From Alloyangia mangrovi (GTDB taxonomy: Bacteria; Pseudomonadota; Alphaproteobacteria; Rhodobacterales; Rhodobacteraceae), in the NCBI RefSeq assembly GCF_002300555.2, contig NZ_NTHN02000031.1, positions 1-59,213 of the forward strand: 59,213 bases of DNA, in the 5' to 3' direction. Positions 34,330-45,999 of this stretch are shown here, piece after piece. The notes beneath the pieces were generated by a model that was given only the letters and a program-made list of their open reading frames with translations, ran no database searches and was not told the origin of the DNA. Made by a program: the position numbers and the translations under genes. The stretch's first letter is position 1. Each line of letters opens with the position of its first letter.

Positions 34330-35618
34330 CCCGCACCATTGGTCTCTTCGCGCTGGTTGCAGCGCTGATCCTCGGCACCGGCTTCCTGCAGAGCTGGAAC
34401 TCGGCGCTGATCATCCTCAACATGGGCCTCGTGAGCGCGATCATGGCGCTCGGGGTGAACCTGCAATGGGGCCTTGCCGGGCTCTTCAACGTCGGCGTCA
34501 TGGGCTTTGTCGCCGTCGGCGGTCTGGCCGTGGTCCTGGTCTCGATGGCGCCGGTCCCCGAGGCCTGGGACGCCGGCGGGCCGCGCGTCATCGGCGCCAT
34601 CCTCTTCGGCATCGCCGTTGTCGTTGCGGCCGTGCTGGCCTGGAAGAAGCTCGGCACCGGTGTGCGCGGCTGGGCCGTGGCGGCGATCACCCTGGTGGGC
34701 TTCTTCCTCTACCGTGCGCTGCTCGACCCGGCGGTCGATGCCATCGAGGCGGTGAACCCCGCAGCCACTGGCTATCTTGGCGGTCTTGGCCTGCCGGTGC
34801 TGCTGGCCTGGCCGGTGGGCGGCGTTATGGCGGCGGGCGTCGCCTGGGCGATCGGCAAGACCGCGCTCGGTTTGCGCTCGGATTACCTGGCCATCGCGAC
34901 GCTTGGCATCGCCGAGATCATCATCGCGGTGCTGAAGAACGAGGACTGGCTGGCGCGCGGCGTGAAGAACGTCATCGGCCTGCCCCGCCCCGTTCCCTAC
35001 GAGATCGACCTGCAGGCCGATCCGGGCTTCGTCGAAACGGCCGGGTCTTTGGGCCTCGACGCCACCACCGCATCGACCCTGGCGGTGAAGCTCGGCTACT
35101 CGCTGCTCTTCACCGCGGTTCTGGTGGTGCTGCTGATCCTTGCCCAGCTGGCGCTGAAGTCGCCCTGGGGCCGGATGATGCGCGCCATCCGCGACAACGA
35201 GACCGCCGCCGAGGCCATGGGCAAGGACGTCACGCGCCGCCACCTGCAGATCTTCGTGCTCGGCTGCGCGCTCTGCGGCATGGCGGGGGCGATGATGACC
35301 ACGCTCGACGGCCAGCTCACCCCCGGAACCTACCAGCCGCTGCGCTACACCTTCCTGGTCTGGGTGATGGTGATCGTCGGCGGTTCGGGCAACAACCTCG
35401 GCGCGGTGCTCGGCGGGTTCCTGATCTGGTTCCTCTGGGTGCAGGTCGAGCCGATGGGCCAGTTCGCGATGAACCTGATCACCTCGGGCATGTCCGAGGG
35501 CTCGGCGGTCAAGGCGCACCTTCAGGACAGCGTGCAGCACATGCGGTTGCTCACCATGGGGGTGATCCTGCTTCTGGTGCTGCGCTTCGCGCCGCGCGGT
35601 CTGCTCCCTGAAAAATGA
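34326..35618 (+). CDS. livM: Branched-chain amino-acid-type ABC transporter permease LivM-like
   Basis: This second permease has 430 residues and about ten hydrophobic segments. LivM signatures are LGVNLQWGLAGLFNVGVMGFVAVGG near residue 40, the coupling segment SPWGRMMRAIRDNETAAEAMGKDVTRRHLQIFVLGCALCGMAGAM, and VMVIVGGSGNNLGAVLGGFL. It is longer than the usual LivM of roughly 320-420 because of a periplasmic stretch at about residues 215-245. It is the last gene of the operon; a 12-bp terminator stem begins 9 nt later. Confidence 0.9.
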   Translation: MTRTIGLFALVAALILGTGFLQSWNSALIILNMGLVSAIMALGVNLQWGLAGLFNVGVMGFVAVGGLAVVLVSMAPVPEAWDAGGPRVIGAILFGIAVVVAAVLAWKKLGTGVRGWAVAAITLVGFFLYRALLDPAVDAIEAVNPAATGYLGGLGLPVLLAWPVGGVMAAGVAWAIGKTALGLRSDYLAIATLGIAEIIIAVLKNEDWLARGVKNVIGLPRPVPYEIDLQADPGFVETAGSLGLDATTASTLAVKLGYSLLFTAVLVVLLILAQLALKSPWGRMMRAIRDNETAAEAMGKDVTRRHLQIFVLGCALCGMAGAMMTTLDGQLTPGTYQPLRYTFLVWVMVIVGGSGNNLGAVLGGFLIWFLWVQVEPMGQFAMNLITSGMSEGSAVKAHLQDSVQHMRLLTMGVILLLVLRFAPRGLLPEK

Positions 35619-35626
35619 GGCCCGAC

Positions 35627-35653
35627 GCTGACCCCGCCCCTGGCGGGGTCAGC
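35627..35653 (+). terminator. Terminator of the liv-type operon
   Basis: GCTGACCCCGCC pairs perfectly with GGCGGGGTCAGC around CCT, followed by AACCTTT. Confidence 0.85.
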
Positions 35654-35853
35654 AACCTTTGGCCGAGAGCTGCCCGGGCTGCGCGGGCTTTGGCCGAACG
35701 GACAGCGTGTCGCAGCCTAATGCTATGGTAATCTGCCAGTCTCATCTTAGGTGGACGTCACCGGCGACGAACCTGTCCCGCCACCAGCCCCCGCCAGTGC
35801 GCAAGAGGCCGGGAACATCGTCCGGGCGCATTCGTTCAGGAGTCATGAGACAC

Positions 35854-36084
35854 ATGAATTGGCAAGACATCACCCGCAACTGGGGCCTCACCGCCGAACG
35901 CCTGTCGCAGCGTTTCCCGCAACTCGACAGCAAAGAGCTGCGCGCCCACCGTCAGAGCCGCGAGGAACTGACCGCCGAGATCGCGCGGCGTCACGACCTG
36001 ACCCTGCACGAGGCAGACCGCGAACTGGATGACTGGGCCTTTGCGCTCGGCACCGCTCAGAAGCTGGACCGACTGGCCGGGTAA
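35854..36084 (+). CDS. Small conserved hypothetical protein
   Basis: The 76-residue soluble, charged, helical protein starts MNWQDITRNWGLTAERLSQRFPQLDSKELRAHRQSREELTAEIA. The composition resembles small stress-type proteins (CsbD-like N-terminus with NWxxxxxxxKxRFPxL), but the match is weak. CAGGAG lies 10 nt before ATG 35854. An ATG at 35845 gives three extra residues but is too close to the Shine-Dalgarno. It stands alone between the liv terminator and the converging cupin regulator. Confidence 0.65.
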   Translation: MNWQDITRNWGLTAERLSQRFPQLDSKELRAHRQSREELTAEIARRHDLTLHEADRELDDWAFALGTAQKLDRLAG

Positions 36085-36147
36085 GCACCTGCGCCCTGCG
36101 CATGCCCGGGCCGTGTGAGCCCACCTGCATGCCGTATCGGCGAGGCA

Positions 36148-36780
36148 TCAGCCCAGCGAGGTCACCCAAAGGATGGTCGCATCCTCGGCGCTGACCGACA
36201 CCACGTTATGCCCCATCGAGGCGTCGTAATAGGCGGAGTCGCCGCGGCGCATCTCGATGGGTTCGTAGAACTCGGTGTAAAGCGTCACCACGCCCGTGAG
36301 CACGTAGAGGAACTCCTCGCCGTCGTGCCGCACCCAGCCGTCGAATTCATCCATCGACCGGGCGCGCACCCGCGCGCGATAGGGCAGCATCTTCTTGCGG
36401 GTCAGAGTCTCGGCCAGCAGCTCGTGCTCGTAGGTCGTGGTGACCTGCCGAAGCCCCTCGCCGTCCTTCACATGCACCATGCGACCCGAGACCTGCTCGC
36501 GCTTGGGCGGAGTGAAGAGTTGCGGAACCGAGATGCCGAGCCCCACGGCCAGCTTCTTCAGCGCCTCGTAGGTGGGCGACATCTGGCCGTTCTCGATCTT
36601 CGAAAGCGTTGATCGCGCCAGCCCGGCCTGCTTGGCGGCCTGTTCCAGCGTCCAGTCCCGTTCCTTGCGCAGCTCCCGCACGCGAACGCCCAGATCGAGC
36701 GGCTCGGCGGAATGTTCCTGCCCGGACTCGCGGGCAATTCGGATGAGGGTACGGGGATCGCGCGACATGCCAAACGCCAT
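36148..36780 (-). CDS. XRE-family regulator with C-terminal cupin domain
   Basis: This 210-residue repressor type has an XRE helix-turn-helix at about residues 28-85 (LGVRVRELRKERDWTLEQAAKQAGLARSTLSKIENGQMSPTYEALKKLAVGL). A cupin_2 sensor domain occupies about 105-205 (GEEFLYVLTGVVTLYTEFYEPIEMRRGDSAYYDASMGHNVVS). Relatives (PuuR-, SutR-like) sense amines, sulfur compounds or amino acids; the ligand here is unknown. The start at 36780 follows the family-like MAFGMSRDPRTLIRIARESG; the long upstream frame is low-complexity. Confidence 0.88.
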   Translation of the reverse strand: MAFGMSRDPRTLIRIARESGQEHSAEPLDLGVRVRELRKERDWTLEQAAKQAGLARSTLSKIENGQMSPTYEALKKLAVGLGISVPQLFTPPKREQVSGRMVHVKDGEGLRQVTTTYEHELLAETLTRKKMLPYRARVRARSMDEFDGWVRHDGEEFLYVLTGVVTLYTEFYEPIEMRRGDSAYYDASMGHNVVSVSAEDATILWVTSLG

Positions 36781-36901
36781 AGCCTTCCCCCGCGGCGCTT
36801 GCAATGGCGCTTGCGGTCGGGGTTGTGCAAGTGCCTTGCTCGCCTGAACCTCTTGCTCCCCAGGGGGCATATCGGGCGTTTCGGCCCCTCGGCAGGGCCA
36901 G

Positions 36902-36924
36902 GGGCCGGGCATGGCACCCGGCCC
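36902..36924 (-). terminator. Possible terminator of nrdJ
   Basis: GGGCCGGG pairs with CCCGGCCC around a 7-nt loop, 8 nt past the nrdJ stop; no T tract follows. Confidence 0.45.
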
Positions 36925-36932
36925 GTGTATGC

Positions 36933-40535
<3,603 letters not shown>

Positions 40536-40664
40536 GGTCTCTGCCCTTGCCTGCTGGCCCAAATCAAAATCCGGACTGCAGGGCACAGAAGGCCCGCCGG
40601 CAGACACGCCTTCGCGCGTCAGCCCCCTTTTTCTGGCGTTCCCGTAATCTGTCCCTGCGGAAGG

Positions 40665-40711
40665 CCACTACATATTGTGGCTCTTGGTCCGTTAGCCACA
40701 AACTGTCTCAC
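40665..40711 (-). promoter_or_regulatory. Candidate NrdR box pair in the nrdJ promoter
   Basis: CCACTACATATTGTGG (40665-40680) is a palindrome matching about 13 of 16 positions of the NrdR consensus as I remember it. A weaker half-site CCACAA begins exactly 31 nt further upstream of nrdJ (40696), the three-turn spacing typical of NrdR box pairs. The second box is poor in its right half. Confidence 0.5.
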
Positions 40712-40865
40712 AACCGCGTCATCGGTCAACGAAAAATTCCGGCCTGACCCATATATTTGGCGATACGCCGACAATAAGGCACTAGACCTATGCGACCTCG
40801 GAAGTTTGGCATATTTTTGGCACTTCCGTCGCAGAAGGGCCTTTGGGCATCCGTCGAACGAAACC

Positions 40866-40897
40866 GACACAGTTTGTGTCAGCCTGACACAAGATGT
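40866..40897. promoter_or_regulatory. Orphan cluster of inverted half-sites
   Basis: GACACA, TGTGTC, GACACA and a degenerate ATGTGG alternate within 32 nt. The core TTGTGTCAGCCTGACACAA (40874-40892) is a perfect 9-bp-arm palindrome. It looks like an operator, but no protein gene starts near it on either strand. Confidence 0.45.
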
Positions 40898-41096
40898 GGT
40901 GGATTGTCTCCTCGGGCTCCACAGTGAGCCTATCCACGCCGATCGTGCCGTGATGCAGAAAGGACACGCCTCTCCGCCGCAGCGCGCGGCAAGACGCAAC
41001 GTCACAGTCAGGCCCCCGGCGCGCAACCGAACGGCCGGCCTGAAAGTCTCGATTCTGGAGAACTCTATGTATGGGAGGGTGTGCGCGCGTTGCGCA

Positions 41097-41174
<78 letters not shown>

Positions 41175-41222
41175 ACGAGAGAGCCAATACAAGGCTCTCC
41201 CGGAATTGAAAAGCCGAAAATC

Positions 41223-41693
41223 CTAGTCGCAGGGCCAAGCCGCTTCGGTGATCGCCGGGTGTTGCATCTGGCTCCCCGCAGCGATGCCGAGACGGGCCGC
41301 CATGCCGCCGTTGATCTCGAGCACGTATTGCGTCGGCGCGCCGCTGTCGATGCTGGTGAGATCGCCCGGGATGGCATTCTCATGCACCAAGGTGACGACC
41401 CCCTGCGCATCGGCGAAGACCATGTCGAGCGGAATCAGCGTGTTCTTCATCCAGAAGGACACCGGATGCGCCTCGTCATAGACGAAGAGCATCCCGGCCG
41501 CGGACGGCATCTGCTCGACGAACATCAACCCGCGGGCTCGTTCCTCGACGCTGTCGGCCACGGCCACGGCGAAACGGGCGCTGCCCCAGTCGCCACGAAG
41601 CTGCAGCTCGTTGACGTCGCAGGCGGCCTGCGCCGCCTGCCCGCCGACCACAAGCGCCGCCACGAGGCTCAGTGTTCCACCGCGGTTTCCCAT
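41223..41693 (-). CDS. Secreted DUF192-family protein
   Basis: The 156-residue product has a signal peptide ([23 protein letters not shown]) followed by a compact DUF192 domain. Conserved residues are visible in [49 protein letters not shown], and [21 protein letters not shown] near the C-terminus. The family is widespread and of uncertain function. The start lies within the 3' end of the upstream cold-shock gene (overlap 41669-41693), so the two are probably co-transcribed. tRNA-Pro follows 48 nt later on the same strand. Confidence 0.82.
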   Translation of the reverse strand: MGNRGGTLSLVAALVVGGQAAQAACDVNELQLRGDWGSARFAVAVADSVEERARGLMFVEQMPSAAGMLFVYDEAHPVSFWMKNTLIPLDMVFADAQGVVTLVHENAIPGDLTSIDSGAPTQYVLEINGGMAARLGIAAGSQMQHPAITEAAWPCD

Positions 41694-42208
41694 GCGCAGA
41701 CCTCCGTGGCCATCTGGCCTCGCTTGCCCTGAATCACCCGGATGGCCAGCGCCTCGCCGGGCTGCAGATCCGCGAGCCCCGAGCGCCGCAGCACCTCGAT
41801 GTGGATGAAGACGTCCTGATCGCGGCCGAAGACATTGGCAAAGCCGAAGCCCTTGGCCTTGTCGAACCATTTCACCCGGGCCGGCTCGAGCGGTGCCGAC
41901 CTGATGATCTCGGGATCTATCTCCTCGAAATCCGCCAAGGGGACGCCCGCGGGCGCCTCGGGCGGCTCAATCCTGAACACCTCGGTGGCCTGAATGCCAC
42001 GTTCGGTGCTCTGGACACTCACTTCAATGCGGGCGGCGTCAGCCACGGAACTCTGGCCGAAATTGCGCAGCACGTTCGCATGCAGCAATATGTCGGGTCC
42101 TCCCTCGTCCGAGATGACGAAGCCGAAACCCTTCACGGGATCGAACCACTTCACCCGGCCAAGAACGCGCCGCGTTTCACTCTCTTCTTGTGTCAAATGC
42201 GTTTCCAC
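41669..42208 (-). CDS. Double cold-shock-domain protein
   Basis: This 179-residue cytosolic protein has two cold-shock domains: residues 16-78 (LGRVKWFDPVKGFGFVISDEGGPDILLHANVLRNFG) and residues 110-172 (PARVKWFDKAKGFGFANVFGRDQDVFIHIEVLRRSG). Both keep the RNP1 core (KGFGF) and an RNP2-like segment (DILLH, DVFIH). A linker rich in Glu and Pro joins them. Such two-domain proteins bind single-stranded nucleic acid in many alphaproteobacteria. It overlaps the DUF192 gene by 25 nt. Confidence 0.88.
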   Translation of the reverse strand: METHLTQEESETRRVLGRVKWFDPVKGFGFVISDEGGPDILLHANVLRNFGQSSVADAARIEVSVQSTERGIQATEVFRIEPPEAPAGVPLADFEEIDPEIIRSAPLEPARVKWFDKAKGFGFANVFGRDQDVFIHIEVLRRSGLADLQPGEALAIRVIQGKRGQMATEVCAWETAVEH

Positions 42209-42314
42209 TGGTCGTCTTGCGTATCCCCGCCCCCAATTGCGTTAGGGTGACGTTAAATTGCAAGTCATTGAAACCTATATTTTCTACCAAATTGCATTTC
42301 GCGTAACATGATTT

Positions 42315-42921
42315 TTACGGATTTAGCCTGGTCACTGTCCACTCATCCGAAACACTTGTGCGCCTCCAGACGAACCGGTCATGCAACCGGAACGCGCCAT
42401 CGGCCCAAAATTCAATTTCTACGGGAGTGATGCGAAATCCCCCCCCAAAAATCGGGCCGCGGCGGGTTCGGCCCCTTGGTCGCCGTAATCTTGGCAACCT
42501 CCGCCATAAGCGATGCCCGCGACGCTAGAGGCCTGGACTGTTTGGACGCCCATGCCCCTAAACGAGATTTCAGCGAGCGCGACGCGTAATATGCGTCTGC
42601 CTGCGGGCCATCCTCCTTTAAAACATGTCCACGAACCCGGACCTGACGCCGCAGTGTTTTCGAGTGTAGCACAAAGGCTGCCTTACTGCTGCCCAAAATT
42701 TCCTCTGCCTTGGCACTTTCATAATTGGTGTAGAAAACAAAGGCATTTGCCTCGATTTCCTTCAGCAGGACCATGCGAACGTTGGGCATCCCCTGCCCAT
42801 CCACCGTTGCCAGCGCGATCGCATTGGGATCGTTGGGCTCGGTCTCCTCGGCCTCGGTCAGCCAGCGCTGCGCGATGATGAAAGGGTCGTCACCTGCAAA
42901 AATTCCACCGCGATCGCTCAT
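42315..42921 (-). pseudogene. pdxH: Pyridoxamine 5'-phosphate oxidase, frameshifted in this sequence
   Basis: PdxH oxidises pyridoxamine/pyridoxine phosphate to pyridoxal phosphate with FMN. Frame one runs from ATG 42921 ([56 protein letters not shown]) to [10 protein letters not shown]. Frame two continues [26 protein letters not shown] to the family C-terminus VTRLNP. They join at a C8 run (42439-42446); seven would restore a 201-residue enzyme. FMN and substrate residues ([38 protein letters not shown]) are all present, so a consensus error is more likely than a dead gene. It lies divergent to fabI. Confidence 0.8.
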
Positions 42922-43036
42922 CTGCCGTCTCCTTTTCCCGCCCGCCCTTGCCCGGAACAGACGTCCAAACTCTTGATGCCTCCGGGCCAATCGCCTAAAG
43001 GACACAAACAAAATCAATGCCGGGTAGAGGTCAGGT

Positions 43037-43844
43037 ATGTCAAACACTCTGATGGCCGGGAAGCGCGGCCTGATCATGGGTCTCGCCAACGACAAGTCGA
43101 TTGCCTGGGGCATCGCGAAGAAATTGCATGAGGCGGGGGCGGAGCTTGCCTTCTCCTACCAGGGCGAGGCGCTGAAAAAAACGCGTCGATCCGCTGGCCG
43201 AACAGCTGGGCTCGGACATCGTGCTGCCCTGCGACGTCTCCGACGAGGCCTCGATCGACGCGCTGTTCGACGGGCTCAAGGAGCGCTGGGACAACCTCGA
43301 TTTCGTCGTCCATGCCATCGGCTTCTCGGACAAGAACGAGCTGCGCGGACGCTACGTCGACACCAGCCGCTCGAACTTCAACCTGACCATGGATATCTCG
43401 GTCTACAGCTTCACCGCGGTGATGCAGCGCGCCGAGAAGATGATGAACAACGGCGGCTCCGCCCTGACGCTCACCTACTACGGCGCCGAGCGCATCATGC
43501 CCCATTACAACGTGATGGGCGTGGCCAAGGCGGCGCTCGAGGCGTCGGTGCGCTACCTCGCCGAGGATCTCGGCAAGGACGGCATCCGGGTCAACGCCAT
43601 CTCGGCCGGCCCGATCAAGACGCTGGCCGCCTCCGGCATCGGCGATTTCCGCTACATCATGAAGTGGAACGAGTACAACTCGCCGCTGCGCCGCAACGTG
43701 ACCATTGACGATGTCGGCGGATCGGCGCTCTACCTGCTGTCCGAGCTCGGCGCAGGCGTGACCGGCGAGACGCATCACGTCGACGCGGGCTATCATGTCG
43801 TCGGCATGAAGGCCGTCGACGCGCCCGACATTTCCAAGGGCTGA
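43037..43844 (+). pseudogene. fabI: Enoyl-ACP reductase FabI, frameshifted in this sequence
   Basis: FabI performs the last reduction of fatty-acid elongation with NAD(P)H. Frame one gives [48 protein letters not shown]. Frame two gives [26 protein letters not shown] through to the C-terminus. The catalytic Tyr and Lys sit in [26 protein letters not shown], and HHVDAGYHVVGM ends the product. The junction is an A7 run (43175-43181); six As give a normal enzyme of about 268 residues. FabI is usually essential and the rest is perfectly conserved, so an extra A in the sequence is the best explanation. gpt follows 61 nt later. Confidence 0.82.
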
Positions 43845-43905
43845 GCCCTTTCACCTCCAAGGGCCTCGCCCTTCCGACCGACAGACATCCGACAGGGAGA
43901 GCCCT

Positions 43906-44424
43906 ATGCCCGAGATGACCGACCGCCTGCCCCATGAAAAGGGCTTCCACGTCAGCTGGGACCAGCTGCACCGCGACAGCCGCGCCCTGGCCTGGCGCCT
44001 GCAGAGCCACAAGCCCGAGGGTGGTGGCGAGTGGCGCGCCGTCGTCGCGATCACCCGCGGCGGCATGGCCCCGGCAATGATCGTGGCGCGCGAGCTCAAC
44101 GTCCGGATCGTCGACACCATCTCGGTCAAAAGCTACAACCACCAGGCGCAATCCGAGCCCAAGGTCATCAAGTTCCCCGACATGGAAGTCATGGGCGATG
44201 GCGAGGGCGTGCTGATCATCGACGATCTGGTTGACACCGGCCGCACCCTGGAAGTGGTCCGCAAGCACCTGCCCAAGGCGCATGTGGCCACCGTCTACGC
44301 CAAGCCGATGGGCCGCCCGCAGGTCGACAGCTTCATCACCGAGGTAAGCCAGGACACCTGGATCTTCTTCCCCTGGGACATGGCGCTGCAATACGTGAAG
44401 CCGTTCCACGGCACCGCGGACTGA
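43906..44424 (+). CDS. gpt: Xanthine phosphoribosyltransferase
   Basis: Gpt salvages xanthine and guanine by transfer to PRPP. The 172-residue product has the PRPP-binding motif [17 protein letters not shown] near residue 105, the N-terminal substrate region [33 protein letters not shown], and the C-terminal purine-specificity segment DTWIFFPWD. It follows fabI and ends 21 nt before a strong bidirectional terminator. Confidence 0.93.
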   Translation: MPEMTDRLPHEKGFHVSWDQLHRDSRALAWRLQSHKPEGGGEWRAVVAITRGGMAPAMIVARELNVRIVDTISVKSYNHQAQSEPKVIKFPDMEVMGDGEGVLIIDDLVDTGRTLEVVRKHLPKAHVATVYAKPMGRPQVDSFITEVSQDTWIFFPWDMALQYVKPFHGTAD

Positions 44425-44445
44425 TCCTCGGTCTAAGTGAATTGC

Positions 44446-44478
44446 AAAGGGGCGCGGTCGGGATGGCCGCGCCCCTTT
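44446..44478. terminator. 12-bp bidirectional terminator
   Basis: AAAGGGGCGCGG (44446-44457) pairs perfectly with CCGCGCCCCTTT (44467-44478). It serves gpt on the plus strand and the oxidoreductase gene on the minus strand. Confidence 0.85.
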
Positions 44479-44507
44479 CGTTCTTGCGTAAGCCGTTTTC
44501 GCCGGGC

Positions 44508-45389
44508 TTACACCTTGACCGAGACACCGGCCGCCAGTGTTTGCGTCCACGGGGTCGTCGGATGACCGATCAGCGTCGAAAGCGTCTTGTCCTCGCTGTA
44601 GAGCCCACCCTGCGCCGCGCCATTGTCGCTGTCGGCCAGCATCTGCGCCACCGGCACTGGCAGCCCCGCGCCTTCGAGCGCCGCGGCATAGTCGGCCTCG
44701 CTCATGTTCACATAGGGGATCTCCTTGCCCCCGAGTTCCGACAGAGCCGCAGCGAAGTCGGCCAGCGTGTAGCTCTGATCCCCGGCCAACTCGTAAACCG
44801 TGCCGCGCGGTGGCGTCTTGCCGGTCAGCACCGCCACGGCTGCCGCTGCGTAGTCTGCCCGCGCCGCCGAGGAAATGCGTCCGTCACCCGCGGCCCCGAT
44901 CAGCGCGCCGTGCTCCAGCGCCGCGCTTGCGCCCATCACGTAGTTTTCGCTGTACCAGCCATTGCGCAGCAGCGCGTAGTCGAGGCCCGAGGCCGCAAGC
45001 GCCTGTTCGGTGGCCACGTGCTCTCCCGGCAGCAAGGTCAGTGGCGAGCTGTCGGCCTTGAGGATCGAGGTGTAAGCCACGAATTTCACGCCCGCTTTCT
45101 TGGCCGTATTGACCACGTTGTCATGCTGCGCCGCGCGCTTGCCGACCTCGCTCGAGGAGATGAGCAGCAGCTTCTCGACCCCGGTGAAAGCCGCGTCCAG
45201 CGCCGCCGGATCGTCGTAGGAGGCGACCCGCACCGCAAAACCCTGCGCTTCAAGGGCGCCAGCCGCTTCGGGCCGCCGCACTAGCGCGCCGATCGTCGCG
45301 CCAGGGGCCGCCGCCTTCAGTTGCTTCAGGACAAGCGCGCCGAGCTGTCCGGTTGCGCCGGTGATCAGATAGTCGAGTGTGTCTGACAT
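44508..45389 (-). CDS. NmrA/QorB-like NAD(P)-binding oxidoreductase
   Basis: This 293-residue atypical short-chain dehydrogenase starts YLITGATGQLGALVLKQLKAAAPG, the dinucleotide-binding motif. It contains VRRPEAA, LLISSSEVGKRAAQHDNVVNTAKKAGVKFVAYTSIL and YALLRNGWYSENYVMGA. The pattern matches QorB (NADPH:quinone oxidoreductase 2) and NmrA relatives; the classical YxxxK pair is absent, as in that group. It is divergent from an HxlR regulator gene with a palindrome between them, the usual qorB-qorR arrangement. Confidence 0.85.
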   Translation of the reverse strand: MSDTLDYLITGATGQLGALVLKQLKAAAPGATIGALVRRPEAAGALEAQGFAVRVASYDDPAALDAAFTGVEKLLLISSSEVGKRAAQHDNVVNTAKKAGVKFVAYTSILKADSSPLTLLPGEHVATEQALAASGLDYALLRNGWYSENYVMGASAALEHGALIGAAGDGRISSAARADYAAAAVAVLTGKTPPRGTVYELAGDQSYTLADFAAALSELGGKEIPYVNMSEADYAAALEGAGLPVPVAQMLADSDNGAAQGGLYSEDKTLSTLIGHPTTPWTQTLAAGVSVKV

Positions 45390-45442
45390 GGTCTTTCCTT
45401 TCCGAGGCCCCTGCCCTGGCGCAGAGTTCCGATTCGAGATAT

Positions 45443-45459
45443 GGTCTCATAAATAGACC
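45443..45459. promoter_or_regulatory. Operator candidate between oxidoreductase and HxlR genes
   Basis: GGTCT-N7-AGACC (TATGGTCTCATAAATAGACC context) lies 33 nt before the HxlR ATG and 53 nt before the oxidoreductase start, at the A+T-rich centre of the divergent promoter. Confidence 0.6.
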
Positions 45460-45492
45460 GACTATCCCGACCTCGTAAGGAGGCACTTTCAC

Positions 45493-45936
45493 ATGACAAG
45501 GTTACATTCAGGGAACCCTCTCCCGGAGATCTCCGATCCCGTGCGGGCGATGCTCGACAGCATGGCGGCCTGGACCGGCGCGCCCGAGGACGAGGCGCAA
45601 TGCCCCGTGCGCGACGTGCTCGATCGGGTCGGCCAGAAGTGGACGCTGCTGATCCTCGTCGCGCTCGAACCCTCACCAAAGAGATTTTCCCAGTTGCAGC
45701 GGCAGGTTGGCGACATTTCCAAACGCATGCTTACGCAGACTCTGCGGCAGCTCGAGCGCGACGGTATGGTCTCGCGGCAGGTCTTCCCGACGAAGCCGCC
45801 CTCGGTGGAATACGCGCTCACCGACCTCGGCCGCTCGGCGCTGGCGCCCATCGGCGCGCTGCTGGTCTGGGCCGACAGCAACCACGAGACGATCCGCGCC
45901 TCGCGCGAAGCCTTTGACGCCGAGGAAGTTTCCTGA
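45493..45936 (+). CDS. HxlR-family transcriptional regulator
   Basis: This 147-residue winged-helix regulator has the HxlR signature [78 protein letters not shown] single Cys (residue 37) lies just before the helix-turn-helix; in QorR/YodB-type members this Cys senses quinones or diamide. AAGGAGG 9 nt upstream is an ideal Shine-Dalgarno. It probably represses the divergent oxidoreductase gene and itself through 45443-45459. Confidence 0.88.
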   Translation: MTRLHSGNPLPEISDPVRAMLDSMAAWTGAPEDEAQCPVRDVLDRVGQKWTLLILVALEPSPKRFSQLQRQVGDISKRMLTQTLRQLERDGMVSRQVFPTKPPSVEYALTDLGRSALAPIGALLVWADSNHETIRASREAFDAEEVS

Positions 45937-45999
45937 GCCCTCTTCCCCCTGACTTGGGCCGCTGATAGCGTCCGGCCAACACTCAGGGAGAGACCGAAA

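Noticed and set aside
34466-35611. Alternative long frames inside livM and livH
   Set aside because: They overlap conserved permease genes in another frame and have no hydrophobic pattern or family match.
42315-43844. True pseudogenisation of pdxH and fabI
   Set aside because: Both lesions are single extra bases in runs of 7-8, flanking sequence is fully conserved, and three other genes show the same error type.
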